IMG/VR virus record: IMGVR_UViG_3300013306_000028
Location: 1 to 41,797 of that record
DNA: 41,797 nucleotides
Source: a virus
Strand: one strand, 5' to 3'
Under the pieces are notes generated by a model, which had not been told where the DNA came from, searched no databases, and was given only the letters and a program-made list of their open reading frames with translations. Within the stretch, counting starts at the first letter, position 1; each line of letters starts with the position of its first letter. The translations under genes were made by a program, and so were the position numbers. Shown piece after piece: positions 22,202 to 30,609 of the stretch.

Positions 22202-22594
22202 CTAGGTAATCGCTTCAACCGCAAGCCGACGCGCGGTCGCATGAGTTTCCGTAAACGGACCCTCAACACGAAACGTCTGACCCTGCACACCCACATCCAA
22301 AGGGTTCACAGTGATCGTCGCCACATCATCCGTCTGCACAGACTCAGAACCCACAATCGGGAGCGAAAGAATGCCGCGCTGCTTCGCCAACTGCTGACCC
22401 TCAACAAGAGCCTGCTGCGGACGCACAAACGGATACCGCAAACGACACTTCCCGGTGTAGACGGTCGTCCATGTTTGGGACTCAGTACCATCCGGGTTCA
22501 CCACAATCCCCGCAGCCCGACGAATCGTGCACGTCGATGTCATGTTCAACTCAGCCAGTTGACGACCAGCCAACGTTGCAGAATCGGCGCTCAT
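22202..22594 (-). CDS. Head-tail stopper-like connector
   Basis: 130 residues from ATG 22594, overlapping the previous stop as ATGA, which decides the start. Contains TCTIRRAAGIVVNPDGTESQ, WTTVYTGKCRLRYP and ATITVNPLDVGVQGQTFRVE: a small beta-barrel with the pattern of actinophage stopper proteins (DUF6093 type). Role: closing the connector channel after packaging. Confidence 0.8.
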   Translation of the reverse strand: MSADSATLAGRQLAELNMTSTCTIRRAAGIVVNPDGTESQTWTTVYTGKCRLRYPFVRPQQALVEGQQLAKQRGILSLPIVGSESVQTDDVATITVNPLDVGVQGQTFRVEGPFTETHATARRLAVEAIT

Positions 22595-23028
22595 ATCCAC
22601 GGATTCCAAGGATCAGGCCAACCAGAAGGCATCGACCGAAACGGGACAGCAGGTGTACGAATCGTCCACGCCGCATCCGAATTGCCGTCACCCAAACCAA
22701 GAAGATTCTTCTCAGCCTCAGACAGATACAAGGCACCCGTCGAAACAGCCTGGTCAAGACGGTACGAATAATCGTCAACCGTCTCCTCAAGCTTCCCATT
22801 CGGGTTATTCAACACACGCAGGACCATCGCACACTCAACCTGAACCACCAGATTCACAAACGACGGATCAGGTGTTGCATCGATCCGGGTTGGCACCGAA
22901 GGCACCTGTGCGACAATCTGGGACCACGCATCATCAAGAAGCGCGGCCCCAGCATTCGTCTCAACACTGGTGAGGGTGCGCAACGACCTATTACCAAGGT
23001 CAAACACTGTTGCCGGGTTAGACGCCAT
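22591..23028 (-). CDS. Head-tail adaptor
   Basis: 145 residues from a start at 23028. Mostly helical (LLDDAWSQIVAQVPSVPTRI, FVNLVVQVECAMVLRVLNNP, VDDYSYRLDQAVSTGALYLS, EAEKNLLGLG), matching the Gp19/Gp15-like adaptor family that binds below the portal. First of four connector genes; normal order in HK97-type phages. Confidence 0.83.
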   Translation of the reverse strand: MASNPATVFDLGNRSLRTLTSVETNAGAALLDDAWSQIVAQVPSVPTRIDATPDPSFVNLVVQVECAMVLRVLNNPNGKLEETVDDYSYRLDQAVSTGALYLSEAEKNLLGLGDGNSDAAWTIRTPAVPFRSMPSGWPDPWNPWI

Positions 23029-23043
23029 CGCGCACCCTCCTAT

Positions 23044-23655
23044 TCAGTTACGAGAAGCCATCCAATCCCAAGGATCAGACGCATGCTTGCTCCGATTACA
23101 CGGAAGACAAGCCGGGACAATATTCGCGCGACAATGCAAACCGCCACGCGACAACGGATAGAAGTGGTCAGCCTCAGCAGCCGGCCCGCCACAATACGCA
23201 CACGGCTCGCCATACACCGAAGTCAAAAACTCGACATCGACACAATCCGGGCCATGCTCACAAACCGCCTCCAACGCGCGAGCCTTCCGAAGAAAGTTAC
23301 GCGCCAGAAACGGCTCAGGATTCGCGTAATAGTCCGCGAGCTTCTTGGCGCGTGCGTATTCGACGTTGCGCCAATACCAATCACGAGACCCGGCAAGATA
23401 AGCGGCACGATTTGATTCGCGCCACTCCTGGGTGCGCGCGGCTTCAAGAGATCGCTTTTCGGGCGACCATTCGGCGCGAGCAGCATTTCTCAGCAGATTG
23501 GCGCGCACGCGGTCCGCTTCACGCTTCTCTGGCGACCATTGCGACCGCAACTCGGCCTGCTTCTTTGTCAAGCAAGCGCGACAGCGATAACGGCCCTTCT
23601 GAAGTACCCGCTCAGAACCACACTGGCGACAACGGGGATCGGGTAAGCTAGACAC
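23044..23655 (-). CDS. HNH endonuclease with N-terminal zinc ribbon
   Basis: 203 residues from GTG 23655 with AGGAG five bases upstream; ATG 23679 is a less well-supported alternative. N-terminal zinc ribbon CRQCG...CRAC (about 9-28), a long basic helical linker, and a C-terminal HNH: CAYCGG, then EADHFYPLSRGG, then IVPACLPCNRSK. It interrupts the head operon between capsid and adaptor and looks like a free-standing homing endonuclease. It follows a strong hairpin at 23681-23707. Confidence 0.87.
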   Translation of the reverse strand: MSSLPDPRCRQCGSERVLQKGRYRCRACLTKKQAELRSQWSPEKREADRVRANLLRNAARAEWSPEKRSLEAARTQEWRESNRAAYLAGSRDWYWRNVEYARAKKLADYYANPEPFLARNFLRKARALEAVCEHGPDCVDVEFLTSVYGEPCAYCGGPAAEADHFYPLSRGGLHCRANIVPACLPCNRSKHASDPWDWMASRN

Positions 23656-23680
23656 ATCGACTCCTAAACAGTCGGTCATG

Positions 23681-23707
23681 CCCCCGGATGTTTGCGCATC
23701 GCGGGGG
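23681..23707 (-). terminator. Hairpin downstream of the major capsid gene
   Basis: CCCCCG-C-GATG-CGCAAA-CATC-CGGGGG on the minus strand forms 10 base pairs with one bulged C. It lies 59 bases after the capsid stop and before the HNH gene, and may limit transcription into the connector genes. Confidence 0.55.
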
Positions 23708-23765
23708 TCCTGTGTCTATTCTACCGCGAGGGTGCGACACCTGAAGATGCCGCACCCAGCGACGG

Positions 23766-25028
23766 TTAGAACGCAGCCGTGCCCTTCGTATAGATGGTAA
23801 AGGCGTCGTTCGAGCCAATGACAAAGCCATAGTAAGCCTCGACCAGGAGAAGGGTAAGGTTCTCCTGAAAAGCGCTATGCCAGTTGGTTCCGTCGAAGTA
23901 GTTGGCTTCGGTCGAAATCTTCACCGAGATGTCCATGCCGACACCGTATGCAGCCTGCGACCAGTCGCCACCGACAGCGCGGATAAGCGAGTCCTGACCA
24001 CCCTGACCGGAAGCAACAACAGTTGCCTTCGACGCAGCAGCGGTACCACCGGTGAGGAGACGCTGGTCAACCGTGAACGGTGCAGCCGTAGCGGCAACGT
24101 TCGAGCTGATCGCCGGGAACGTGATCGTGTAAGGACCGCCAGCAGAACCAGAAACGGTGACGGTAGCGAAAACGCCACCCCACGCCTGAACAGCCGTCTG
24201 AATGGTGGCCGCAGCAGCGTTGTAAGCCTGCGTGGTCGAGTTACCACCCGAAGACAGAACGAACGTGCCACCGGTCGGGGTACCAACGATGGTGACCGTC
24301 TGGGTGGCGTCACCTGCACGCCAATACCGTCCCGAAACACCCTTACCGAACGACACCGGGTAGCCGGCAAACGAGCCGTCAATACCAGGAACCGATGCTG
24401 CGTTGTCGTTCCCGAGGAACAGGGGGCGACCGGTGGTGTCCGTGGCAAGACCAGCATCAATGCGCAGACGCGGGTCGGCGACGATACCGGTGAAGTCGTA
24501 GTTCTTGTCCACAACCTTGCCAGCACCCGTCAGGATGTCAGCGTAGATGCCACCGTTCGCCTGCGAGGCGGTACCGAGCGCAACCGTGTTGGTCGAGTTC
24601 GACAGGTTGTCCGAGAACGGGCCAGCCGCACCAGACTTCAGGTCCTTACCGGTGATGGCCGCATAGTCGAACGCGCGAGCAATCGCCGTGGGGAGATCCT
24701 GAATGAGCTGGTCGTACAGACCAGCCGGGTTGGACATGACAACTTCGTCCGACACGGGAACAAGAAGGGCAACCTTCTTACCGGTCATGACCTTGACGCC
24801 GATGCCGCCCTGAGCGGCAGGCTTGACGCCACCCTCAGAAACCCACCCAGCAATCGGAATGTCCATGGGGACGGGGATTGCAGTTGCAGCGGACACGGAC
24901 AGCGGCACCCGACGCGCCTGCGACATGATCGCGGACGTTTCGACAGCCTTGTTGAAGATGGGACCAGTGATGGTCGGGGGGAGCAGAGTCGAGTTGATGT
25001 TCGACAGTGCATTGGGGTTGATAGCCAT
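23766..25028 (-). CDS. Major capsid protein (HK97 fold) with inserted domain
   Basis: 420 residues from ATG 25028. N-terminal part ALSNINSTLLPPTITGPIFN, VPMDIPIAGWVSEGG, VKVMTGKKVALLVPVSDEVV (E-loop and start of P-domain) and RAFDYAAITG are typical of actinophage HK97-type capsids. Residues about 240-345 (GTPTGGTFVLSSGG, AYNAAAATIQTAVQAWGG, SGSAGGPYTITFPA) form an extra beta domain also seen in phage tail proteins. The C-terminus resumes the capsid fold (VGMDISVKISTEANYFDG, LTLLLVEAYYGFVI). The insertion probably projects from the capsid surface. Confidence 0.93.
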   Translation of the reverse strand: MAINPNALSNINSTLLPPTITGPIFNKAVETSAIMSQARRVPLSVSAATAIPVPMDIPIAGWVSEGGVKPAAQGGIGVKVMTGKKVALLVPVSDEVVMSNPAGLYDQLIQDLPTAIARAFDYAAITGKDLKSGAAGPFSDNLSNSTNTVALGTASQANGGIYADILTGAGKVVDKNYDFTGIVADPRLRIDAGLATDTTGRPLFLGNDNAASVPGIDGSFAGYPVSFGKGVSGRYWRAGDATQTVTIVGTPTGGTFVLSSGGNSTTQAYNAAAATIQTAVQAWGGVFATVTVSGSAGGPYTITFPAISSNVAATAAPFTVDQRLLTGGTAAASKATVVASGQGGQDSLIRAVGGDWSQAAYGVGMDISVKISTEANYFDGTNWHSAFQENLTLLLVEAYYGFVIGSNDAFTIYTKGTAAF

Positions 25029-25046
25029 GAGGACTCTTCCTGCGGC

Positions 25047-25532
25047 TTAGCCGCGGGTCTGGTTACGGATGATGTCCGCGAACTGCTCGGCGGGAGTTTG
25101 CGAGTTCCCGGTCGGCTTCTGACCCTGAGACGGGTCGGCGCGCGGTACAGAAGGTTTCGTGCCCGAAGGCAACATCTCGGCGAGCGCTTCCGCGTCAGCG
25201 GACATCTCGTCGTAATCGGATCCCTGAATGCGTGCAGCCAGATTCGCGGGGAGCCCTTTTTCGAGAGCGACCTTGTATCGGATCGCTTCAAGCTCTTTCG
25301 CTGACTGGCTTGAGAACAGTTCGTCGCGTTCCTTCTTGAGTCGCTCAAGTTCGGAGAGTTCAGCGTTGGCCCTCGTAGCGGCATCCAGCTTGAAAGCCTT
25401 CAGCTCCTTTTCGAGTGCATCTGCACGCTTGCGTTCTGCGGCGATTGCTCGCTTACCCGCATCACCTAGATCGAGGGATTCGCCCTCTTCGTTGGTTTCA
25501 TCGGGGGTTTCCGGGGGTACTTCTTCGGACAT
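25047..25532 (-). CDS. Capsid scaffolding protein
   Basis: 161 residues from ATG 25532. Acidic N-terminus (SEEVPPETPDETNEEGESLD), long coiled coil about residues 28-85 (AIAAERKRADALEKELKAFK, ELERLKKERDEL), and a C-terminal AEQFADIIRNQTRG that resembles the capsid-binding tail of scaffolds. Directly upstream of the capsid gene in transcription order. Assembles the procapsid and then leaves. Confidence 0.88.
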   Translation of the reverse strand: MSEEVPPETPDETNEEGESLDLGDAGKRAIAAERKRADALEKELKAFKLDAATRANAELSELERLKKERDELFSSQSAKELEAIRYKVALEKGLPANLAARIQGSDYDEMSADAEALAEMLPSGTKPSVPRADPSQGQKPTGNSQTPAEQFADIIRNQTRG

Positions 25533-25597
25533 GACTTGCTCCTGAATCGCTCGGGAAATCCGCTCTACGTCGCGTGGAGCGGAGGTTTTTGGGCAAC

Positions 25598-25621
25598 AAA
25601 AAAGGCGCCCTCTCGGACGCC
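25598..25621 (-). terminator. Intrinsic terminator before the scaffold gene
   Basis: On the minus strand GGCGTCC-GAGA-GGGCGCC (one G-U pair) is followed by TTTTTTG. It separates the packaging-portal genes from the scaffold-capsid genes, so the latter may have their own promoter in 25533-25597 or rely on read-through. Confidence 0.85.
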
Positions 25622-25639
25622 CTTTCGTGTTTGGTCTAA

Positions 25640-26830
25640 CTAGCTGAGATAGAAGTTGCCGTACCGTTTCGCGGCACGGTCAACCAGGATGCGATCGTTT
25701 TGCCGCATCTGGTTGAGCTGTTGAATCCACTTACCCGCAGAGTCGTAACCGTGCGGTGGGATGTAGTCGAGGTAGCCGGCGTCACGGAGGAAAGCTTGAC
25801 GTGTTGCAAGGTCGGGGCCAGCAATCTCCATGATGCTTTCTGGCATGAGGCGGACACGTGATGTGGTCGAGTAGCGGGCGTTCCCAACTTTCTCAAAGTT
25901 GGATCGGCCCATCTGCTGCTTCCCGAACTGGCCTCGAGCCGTAGCACCCTCAGTAGTCGTGTACACGCGCACCGGTTCCCCGTTTGGGCGAACACCGATG
26001 GTGGTCTTCGTCATCACCGAATGACCTTCGGGACGGTTCGGAAGCCGGTGTGAATACCCGATCCCGTTGGCGCCACGACGCGCATCCACAACCTTGGTCA
26101 CATCAGCACCAGACCGAATCGACTCAGCACCCGCCTTCCCAAACACGCTGTCCTGTTCTTCCGCAGACAACGAGTCGAAATAGGATTGCGGGTCAGCATG
26201 CAACCCGGTGGGCAGTTTCTCCCGCGACGACGACGTAACCGCAACCGCAGTGCACTGACACGACACATGCCGCAAAAACGCTTCCTCACCCGACGAAATA
26301 CCAGCCAGGGCGGCACACCTCGAGCAGGCGGAACCGTTCGTCACACGCACATAGTGGGTGAACGACTTCCCAGCGCTGGATACGAGATCCGCGGACCGGG
26401 CCATATCCGCCACAACCGTTTTGAAGATCGCAGCAAGATAGGTGGCGCCCGATTCCATCGACTGGATGCGCCCCAGGCCGGCACCAACCGCTTCCTTCGT
26501 CGTCGTCACCGACCCATACAGGATTCCGGCCACGTCGCGTCCGTCACCGTCCACACCCGTGAACGCTTCAGGGATAATCGCAGCCTTCGTCGGGGTGAAA
26601 CCCTCCGTGTTCGCCGCAACTTTCGCGTTGAACCGATCAGAACCCTTTGCCAGCTCGAGCTGAGCCGACGCAGCATGTGCCGTCACCTGCGGGCCGATAG
26701 AAGCCCACGAGGCGTCCAAGTTGTCGAAATCCATTTGCCGCCACAACGACAACGACCTGTTTCGGGCAACATCAGTCACCTGAATGAGCCGATTCTGTCG
26801 TTCGAACGCGAGCGCCGCTGCGGACTCCAT
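25640..26830 (-). CDS. MuF-like minor head protein
   Basis: 396 residues from ATG 26830, coupled to the portal stop (TAATG). The N-terminal 250 residues are helical; a Cys/His cluster NGSACSRCAALAG...RHVSCQCTAV (about 175-210) is the signature of the SPP1 gp7/MuF head-morphogenesis fold. The C-terminal 150 residues (SHRLPNRPEGHSVMTKTTIG, then LMPESIMEIAGPDLATRQAF) have no recognised fold. MuF proteins often carry C-terminal effector domains, which makes this tail worth testing. Confidence 0.8.
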   Translation of the reverse strand: MESAAALAFERQNRLIQVTDVARNRSLSLWRQMDFDNLDASWASIGPQVTAHAASAQLELAKGSDRFNAKVAANTEGFTPTKAAIIPEAFTGVDGDGRDVAGILYGSVTTTKEAVGAGLGRIQSMESGATYLAAIFKTVVADMARSADLVSSAGKSFTHYVRVTNGSACSRCAALAGISSGEEAFLRHVSCQCTAVAVTSSSREKLPTGLHADPQSYFDSLSAEEQDSVFGKAGAESIRSGADVTKVVDARRGANGIGYSHRLPNRPEGHSVMTKTTIGVRPNGEPVRVYTTTEGATARGQFGKQQMGRSNFEKVGNARYSTTSRVRLMPESIMEIAGPDLATRQAFLRDAGYLDYIPPHGYDSAGKWIQQLNQMRQNDRILVDRAAKRYGNFYLS

Positions 26831-28275
26831 TACGCCACCTTCGGATCAACCGCCTGCGGGTCTGTAGGGGCAGCATTCGGGTCTGAGAGGGCGTTAGCCG
26901 CCGCCTGCACGCCGAAACCCTGCGCCTGCACCGAATCGGCTTGGCGACGCAGTTTCATGCGTGCAATCGTCTCCGGTGAACGGCCCAGGTTCTCCTGCGC
27001 AGTCTCCCAATCCGTAAGACCAGACTGGTACTCCTTCGTCACAGCATCAGTCACCTGAGCCTGCGTTGGTGTACCCGCATCACGCCACAGGGTTTCCATC
27101 CTGCGGGCGTCATCGTTCCAATCCCCGTCACGGAACCGCAGCACAAGACGCTGCATTTCCTCCCACGAGTTCCCAAACGCAGTCTGCTTCCGCTCCGCAC
27201 GCTTGATCAGACGCGTTTCGCCGGCACGCTGACCCTCAGCCGTTGGGGCGTTGATCGTTTCGAGGCCGAAATACTCAATCGGCAGAGACGAAACACCCGA
27301 TGCGAGACGCGAATACATGTTTATCGCAGTCTCAAAGTTGCTGAGGTCAGAAGCAGGCAGTTGCCCAACCTTCGCATCCGGGTTCGAGTTCGCCCACACC
27401 GACCCGAAATAGGCTTCCCACGCAGGCATCGGATTACCGTCAGCATCCACAAAATCACCCTTGGACACACCAAGCGCATACTTCTGCGGCACCGCCGTAA
27501 CCTCAACACCCAACTGCAAGTTCGTGAGCGTCCTGGACGCCGAATCCGCAATCGGAATCAGGTCAGCCATCTCCGAAACACCCTCAGAAATGCTCCACGT
27601 CACCCGCGTCGCACGATTCCGGTTGATGAACGGCACAACAGGCGGCTTCCCCAGATTATGAAAGTCAGGGTCTTGCTCGTTCTCCCACTGACCGTCCACA
27701 TTCACAAGCCACATGGTTTTGTTCGGCAGATACAGGGTCGCCTTGTTGTCAAGCAGCTCCGACGCGTTCGAATACGCCCCAAACTGGTCCGTGCTCGAGT
27801 ACGACCCGTACAGGCGCAGAGCAGCAGTCACCTTATGGGTGCGAGGGTCACGAATAGCCACCATCTCCATAGGCGACTCAACCGTGATCAGCGGATACTC
27901 GGAATCCTCATCATTCGTACCCACACACACATACGAACGAGCCAACGACAGCGCATCCGTGTGCGCAAACCCGGCCCGCTCATCCATGTTGTTGTACTGC
28001 CAAATATCCCAAAGATCCGCATCCGCAGAATCCTTACCAGGCATCCGAAAACCAGTCACATCAAGGCGCTGCTCAATCGCATCCACCCCAACACGCGGCC
28101 AGTTCACACACACCGTAAACCGCTTCAACTCCTCCGGGATCGCCAGACCGAGCTGCACAAGACGGTGCATACCCTCGTAATAGTCGTTATACAGACGCGT
28201 CTGCACACGAGTAGCCACAAGAGTGTTCCGCAAGTTATTGAAAAGGGACTGCTCGTCATCGGTCAGCGCGCCCAT
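26830..28275 (-). CDS. Portal protein (SPP1 gp6-like)
   Basis: 481 residues from ATG 28275. Matches the SPP1-type portal family: RLYNDYYEGMHRLVQLGLAI at the start, VGVDAIEQRLDVTGFRMPG, TLYLPNKTMWLVNVDGQWEN, a stem/crown region LSNFETAINMYSRLASGVSS with LPIEYFGLETINAPTAEGQR, and a helical C-terminus. The dodecamer sits at one head vertex and binds terminase. A CCCATGTGGACT sequence spans its start codon and partly resembles the operator (see rejected items). Confidence 0.92.
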   Translation of the reverse strand: MGALTDDEQSLFNNLRNTLVATRVQTRLYNDYYEGMHRLVQLGLAIPEELKRFTVCVNWPRVGVDAIEQRLDVTGFRMPGKDSADADLWDIWQYNNMDERAGFAHTDALSLARSYVCVGTNDEDSEYPLITVESPMEMVAIRDPRTHKVTAALRLYGSYSSTDQFGAYSNASELLDNKATLYLPNKTMWLVNVDGQWENEQDPDFHNLGKPPVVPFINRNRATRVTWSISEGVSEMADLIPIADSASRTLTNLQLGVEVTAVPQKYALGVSKGDFVDADGNPMPAWEAYFGSVWANSNPDAKVGQLPASDLSNFETAINMYSRLASGVSSLPIEYFGLETINAPTAEGQRAGETRLIKRAERKQTAFGNSWEEMQRLVLRFRDGDWNDDARRMETLWRDAGTPTQAQVTDAVTKEYQSGLTDWETAQENLGRSPETIARMKLRRQADSVQAQGFGVQAAANALSDPNAAPTDPQAVDPKVA

Positions 28276-28284
28276 GTGGACTCC

Positions 28285-29724
28285 TTATCTACCGAAAACG
28301 AACATGCGAGAATCCACAGGCGGCACAGCCGCAGCAGCAGAACGAGAATGAGCAAAAACAGCAAGCGTGACAGCCACCAAAGGCGAAATATCGGTTTCAT
28401 CGCGACGGTTCCAACCCCACGCCCCCGAATCACCCAACGGACGTTTCCGGGCCGACTCCAACGCAGCATTCAAACCAGGCTGATCCTTATGCCGAATGTC
28501 ATCGTTCAAAACCATCTCCTTGAACGACCCACACGCCTGCCCGTACTCACGCATCGACACAACCTCAACATCGACACCAGCAATAGCAAACGAATTCAAC
28601 AGGGCGCCGGCAGGACCAATCGCATCAAGAACAATCGACGCAGGCTTCCACTTCGACTGCATGTCCTCCATGAAATCGACAACCCACCCCGTACCACGGG
28701 ACCGCTTCACAACCTCCGTGTGAACCTTCCCATCAGCACGCCGACCAGCAATAGCCACCGAAGTAAACGAACTGTCAGGCGGAATATCAATAGCAAACGA
28801 CACCGGATCCAGAGCCGAACTGAGCTGATCACCAGCAGCAGCCCAAAGATCCAGATCAATGACCGCAGCAGTCTTCGTGTCATCCCACACACCCAGACGT
28901 TCACGCATGAAATCGATCTCAGTGAACGTCTTACGTTCCACATCAATGAACGAATCGAAAATGCGGATGTTGTACGCCGGATTAGCTTCAGCACGAGACT
29001 CGGGAGAGTCCGGGTCAGCCGTTTTCGGGTCAGCGCTATACGAAAGCCAGATCAGCGACGGGTCACCCTCATCACCTCGAGCTTTGAGGCCACGGAACAC
29101 ATCCGATTCGCCCGTGTCCTTACCCGACGACGAAAAATAATAGATGTGCGGGTTCGGACGGCTCGAAAGGGTCGGCAGGATAGCCGCCATCGACGCCTGA
29201 TTGAGATTGAACGCCTCATCAAACAGGATCACATCACCCGTGAACCCGCGACCACCATCCTTCGACCGTGTAAGAAACCGGAGCCGCTGCCCCGACTTCA
29301 AACCAATCGAAGTGTCCTCATTCGAGTTGTGATAATACGCAACCTGCTTATCGAACTCAGGCGTGTTCTTCACCAGGGCATAAATCTTCAGATACGCCTC
29401 TTTGGCCGTCTTGAACTCATGAGCCGAATAGATAACCGTCTCAGTCCGCAGCACAAACAGGTGCAGCAACATCAGGGCGTTGATGATCTCGCCCTTACCG
29501 TTCTGGCGAGGCACCTCCTCGGCGGACTCCAACGTCAACCACTTACCGCTCGCCTGCTCCGCACAATGATCATCCAACGAAGTCCGCTGCCACTCATCCA
29601 GGCGCCGACCGGTACGCTCATAAATCGCAACCGCATCAGGCCCAGACGTGAACTCATAATCAGGACAACTACGAACCCGTGGCCTTTGAGATCCGGTCAG
29701 CACGTCGCCTTGCGAGGTCGTCAC
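28285..29724 (-). CDS. terL: Terminase large subunit
   Basis: About 479 residues from GTG 29724 (TTG 29727 equally possible; GGAGG lies 6-9 bases upstream; the first codon at 29733 overlaps the ribosome site). Walker A-like EEVPRQNGKGE (about 69-79), Walker B VILFDEAF (about 165-172), coupling motif YYFSSSGKDTGE, then an RNase H-like nuclease domain with acidic residues in SFAIDIPPDSS, SIVLDAIGP and near the C-terminus. It powers DNA packaging and cuts the concatemer. It overlaps the small subunit by about 56 bases. Confidence 0.93.
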   Translation of the reverse strand: MTTSQGDVLTGSQRPRVRSCPDYEFTSGPDAVAIYERTGRRLDEWQRTSLDDHCAEQASGKWLTLESAEEVPRQNGKGEIINALMLLHLFVLRTETVIYSAHEFKTAKEAYLKIYALVKNTPEFDKQVAYYHNSNEDTSIGLKSGQRLRFLTRSKDGGRGFTGDVILFDEAFNLNQASMAAILPTLSSRPNPHIYYFSSSGKDTGESDVFRGLKARGDEGDPSLIWLSYSADPKTADPDSPESRAEANPAYNIRIFDSFIDVERKTFTEIDFMRERLGVWDDTKTAAVIDLDLWAAAGDQLSSALDPVSFAIDIPPDSSFTSVAIAGRRADGKVHTEVVKRSRGTGWVVDFMEDMQSKWKPASIVLDAIGPAGALLNSFAIAGVDVEVVSMREYGQACGSFKEMVLNDDIRHKDQPGLNAALESARKRPLGDSGAWGWNRRDETDISPLVAVTLAVFAHSRSAAAAVPPVDSRMFVFGR

Positions 29725-29926
29725 CAAGATCAACCTCCGCGCCGGCCAACGCCGAACTCTCCGAAATGTCCTTCATCAAAGAACGCAACTCCCGAGCCAT
29801 CGACGCATTCGGCTGATCATCCAAAGACCGCGCCAACGTCCGCGCCAACTGTGCAAACCACGACGACTGAGCCGCATCAGGCAACTTCCCCAACTCGGCT
29901 TCAACCGAGACGAAAACACCAGCCAT
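29669..29926 (-). CDS. terS: Terminase small subunit
   Basis: 85 residues from ATG 29926 with GGAGG upstream. Helical, with LARTLARSLDDQPNASMARE and LRSLMKDISESSALAGAEVD, the usual size and composition for actinophage small terminases; the charged C-terminus (DDLARRRADRISK) may bind TerL. It is the first gene downstream of the LexA-box gap at 29927-30085. Confidence 0.82.
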   Translation of the reverse strand: MAGVFVSVEAELGKLPDAAQSSWFAQLARTLARSLDDQPNASMARELRSLMKDISESSALAGAEVDLGDDLARRRADRISKATGS

Positions 29927-29943
29927 CAGGGAACCTCCGACAT

Positions 29944-29959
29944 TCGAATATGTGTTCGA
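29944..29959. promoter_or_regulatory. LexA (SOS) box, near-consensus
   Basis: TCGAAT-ATGT-GTTCGA differs by one base from the actinobacterial LexA consensus TCGAAC-N4-GTTCGA. It lies 17 bases before the TerS ATG, just upstream of its ribosome site, where bound LexA would block transcription into the packaging operon. Confidence 0.7.
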
Positions 29960-30059
29960 AAGAACCCGAAATTTCAGTGGGGAGAGAAGCGTCGCCGCCC
30001 CGGAGGTCCCGGCGTCGCAATCGATTCACCCCGTCCCCCACCCCTTGGAGGGCCGAGTT
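29960..30059. other. cos: GC-rich gap, candidate cos site
   Basis: This 100-base gap between the two LexA boxes has no gene. It holds strings such as GTCGCCGCCCCGGAGG and CACCCCGTCCCCCACCCC. In HNH-associated cos phages the cohesive-end site lies close to the HNH and small-terminase genes, so this is the best cos candidate in the window. The exact nick positions cannot be read from sequence. Confidence 0.35.
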
Positions 30060-30075
30060 TCGAACAAGTGTTCGA
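30060..30075. promoter_or_regulatory. LexA (SOS) box, perfect consensus
   Basis: TCGAAC-AAGT-GTTCGA matches the mycobacterial/actinobacterial LexA box exactly, with a fully symmetric 12-base dyad. It lies 10 bases past the 30086 gene stop. With the second box 100 bases away it brackets the presumed late promoter region. Confidence 0.8.
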
Positions 30076-30085
30076 TTGGTTGGGC

Positions 30086-30307
30086 TTATCGCTTGTGTGC
30101 GTGTTGTGCTACTGCTTCGAAGCGGTGCTTGTATGCACCTTGCTTGGGCCATGCCTCTGTGTCTGTGTGCAGTAGGCGGGTGATGTCCTGGTAGCCGGCT
30201 GATGCAGCCTCGGTGAGCATGGTGTTGCGTACCCGTGTGTAGTCATGGGCTGTGGGTGTCGGCTTTGCTGTGATGACTTCTGCTGCTATCACTCTGCGTG
30301 CGCTCAT
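30086..30307 (-). CDS. Hypothetical protein next to the small terminase
   Basis: 73 residues from ATG 30307 with GGGAG 8 bases upstream; starts at 30331 or 30385 lack a ribosome site. Positively charged and helical (ARRVIAAEVITAKPTPTAHD, EAASAGYQDITRLLHTDTEA, HRFEAVAQHAHKR). It lies between the HNH gene and the LexA-box gap. It may be involved in packaging by context. No family recognised. Confidence 0.65.
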   Translation of the reverse strand: MSARRVIAAEVITAKPTPTAHDYTRVRNTMLTEAASAGYQDITRLLHTDTEAWPKQGAYKHRFEAVAQHAHKR

Positions 30308-30324
30308 GGTGTGTGCTCCCGTGT

Positions 30325-30597
30325 CTACCATTGGCGTGAGGTTGGGTATTGGCCACGTGTGGTGTTGCCTCTGCTGCTGTTGCATCCGTAGTGTGCTGGG
30401 CGCAGGTTGCTTGACCGTGTGGGGTCACCGCCTAATGAGGTGGGTGTCACATGGTCTGCTGAGAATGAGGCTGGTGTTCTTGGTTCAGCCGTGTAGTCGA
30501 TGGGTTGCATGCACAACCAGCAGGGTGCGTTGACCTTCTGGCATTCGGTCTTGAACCTGGCGCGTGCTTCATTCCATGCATGACCTCGAGCCGGCAT
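30325..30597 (-). CDS. HNH endonuclease, packaging-associated
   Basis: 90 residues from ATG 30597 with GAGGTG upstream. Motif order: CWLCMQPIDY, FSADHVTPTSLGGDP, SSNLRPAHYGCNSSRGN. This short HNH type adjacent to terS is the gp74/HK97-type enzyme that is needed for terminase cutting at cos. It lacks extra domains, unlike homing enzymes. Supports a cos packaging strategy. Confidence 0.9.
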   Translation of the reverse strand: MPARGHAWNEARARFKTECQKVNAPCWLCMQPIDYTAEPRTPASFSADHVTPTSLGGDPTRSSNLRPAHYGCNSSRGNTTRGQYPTSRQW

Positions 30598-30609
30598 GGC
30601 ATCACCTCA

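Noticed and set aside
23877-25304. 475-codon plus-strand frame
   Set aside because: Antisense shadow of the capsid and scaffold genes.
28270-28282. CCCATGTGG at the portal start codon as a sixth operator
   Set aside because: Only the CCCATGTGG half matches; the NRCA end differs and it lies over a coding start, so chance is likely.
29724-29733. TTG at 29733 as the terL start
   Set aside because: It overlaps the GGAGG ribosome site itself; the GTG at 29724 or TTG at 29727 has proper spacing.
27361-30183. Very long open frame (940 codons) on the plus strand
   Set aside because: It is antisense to terminase and portal genes, has an Arg/His/Thr-rich shadow composition and no ribosome site; it arises from high GC and codon bias.
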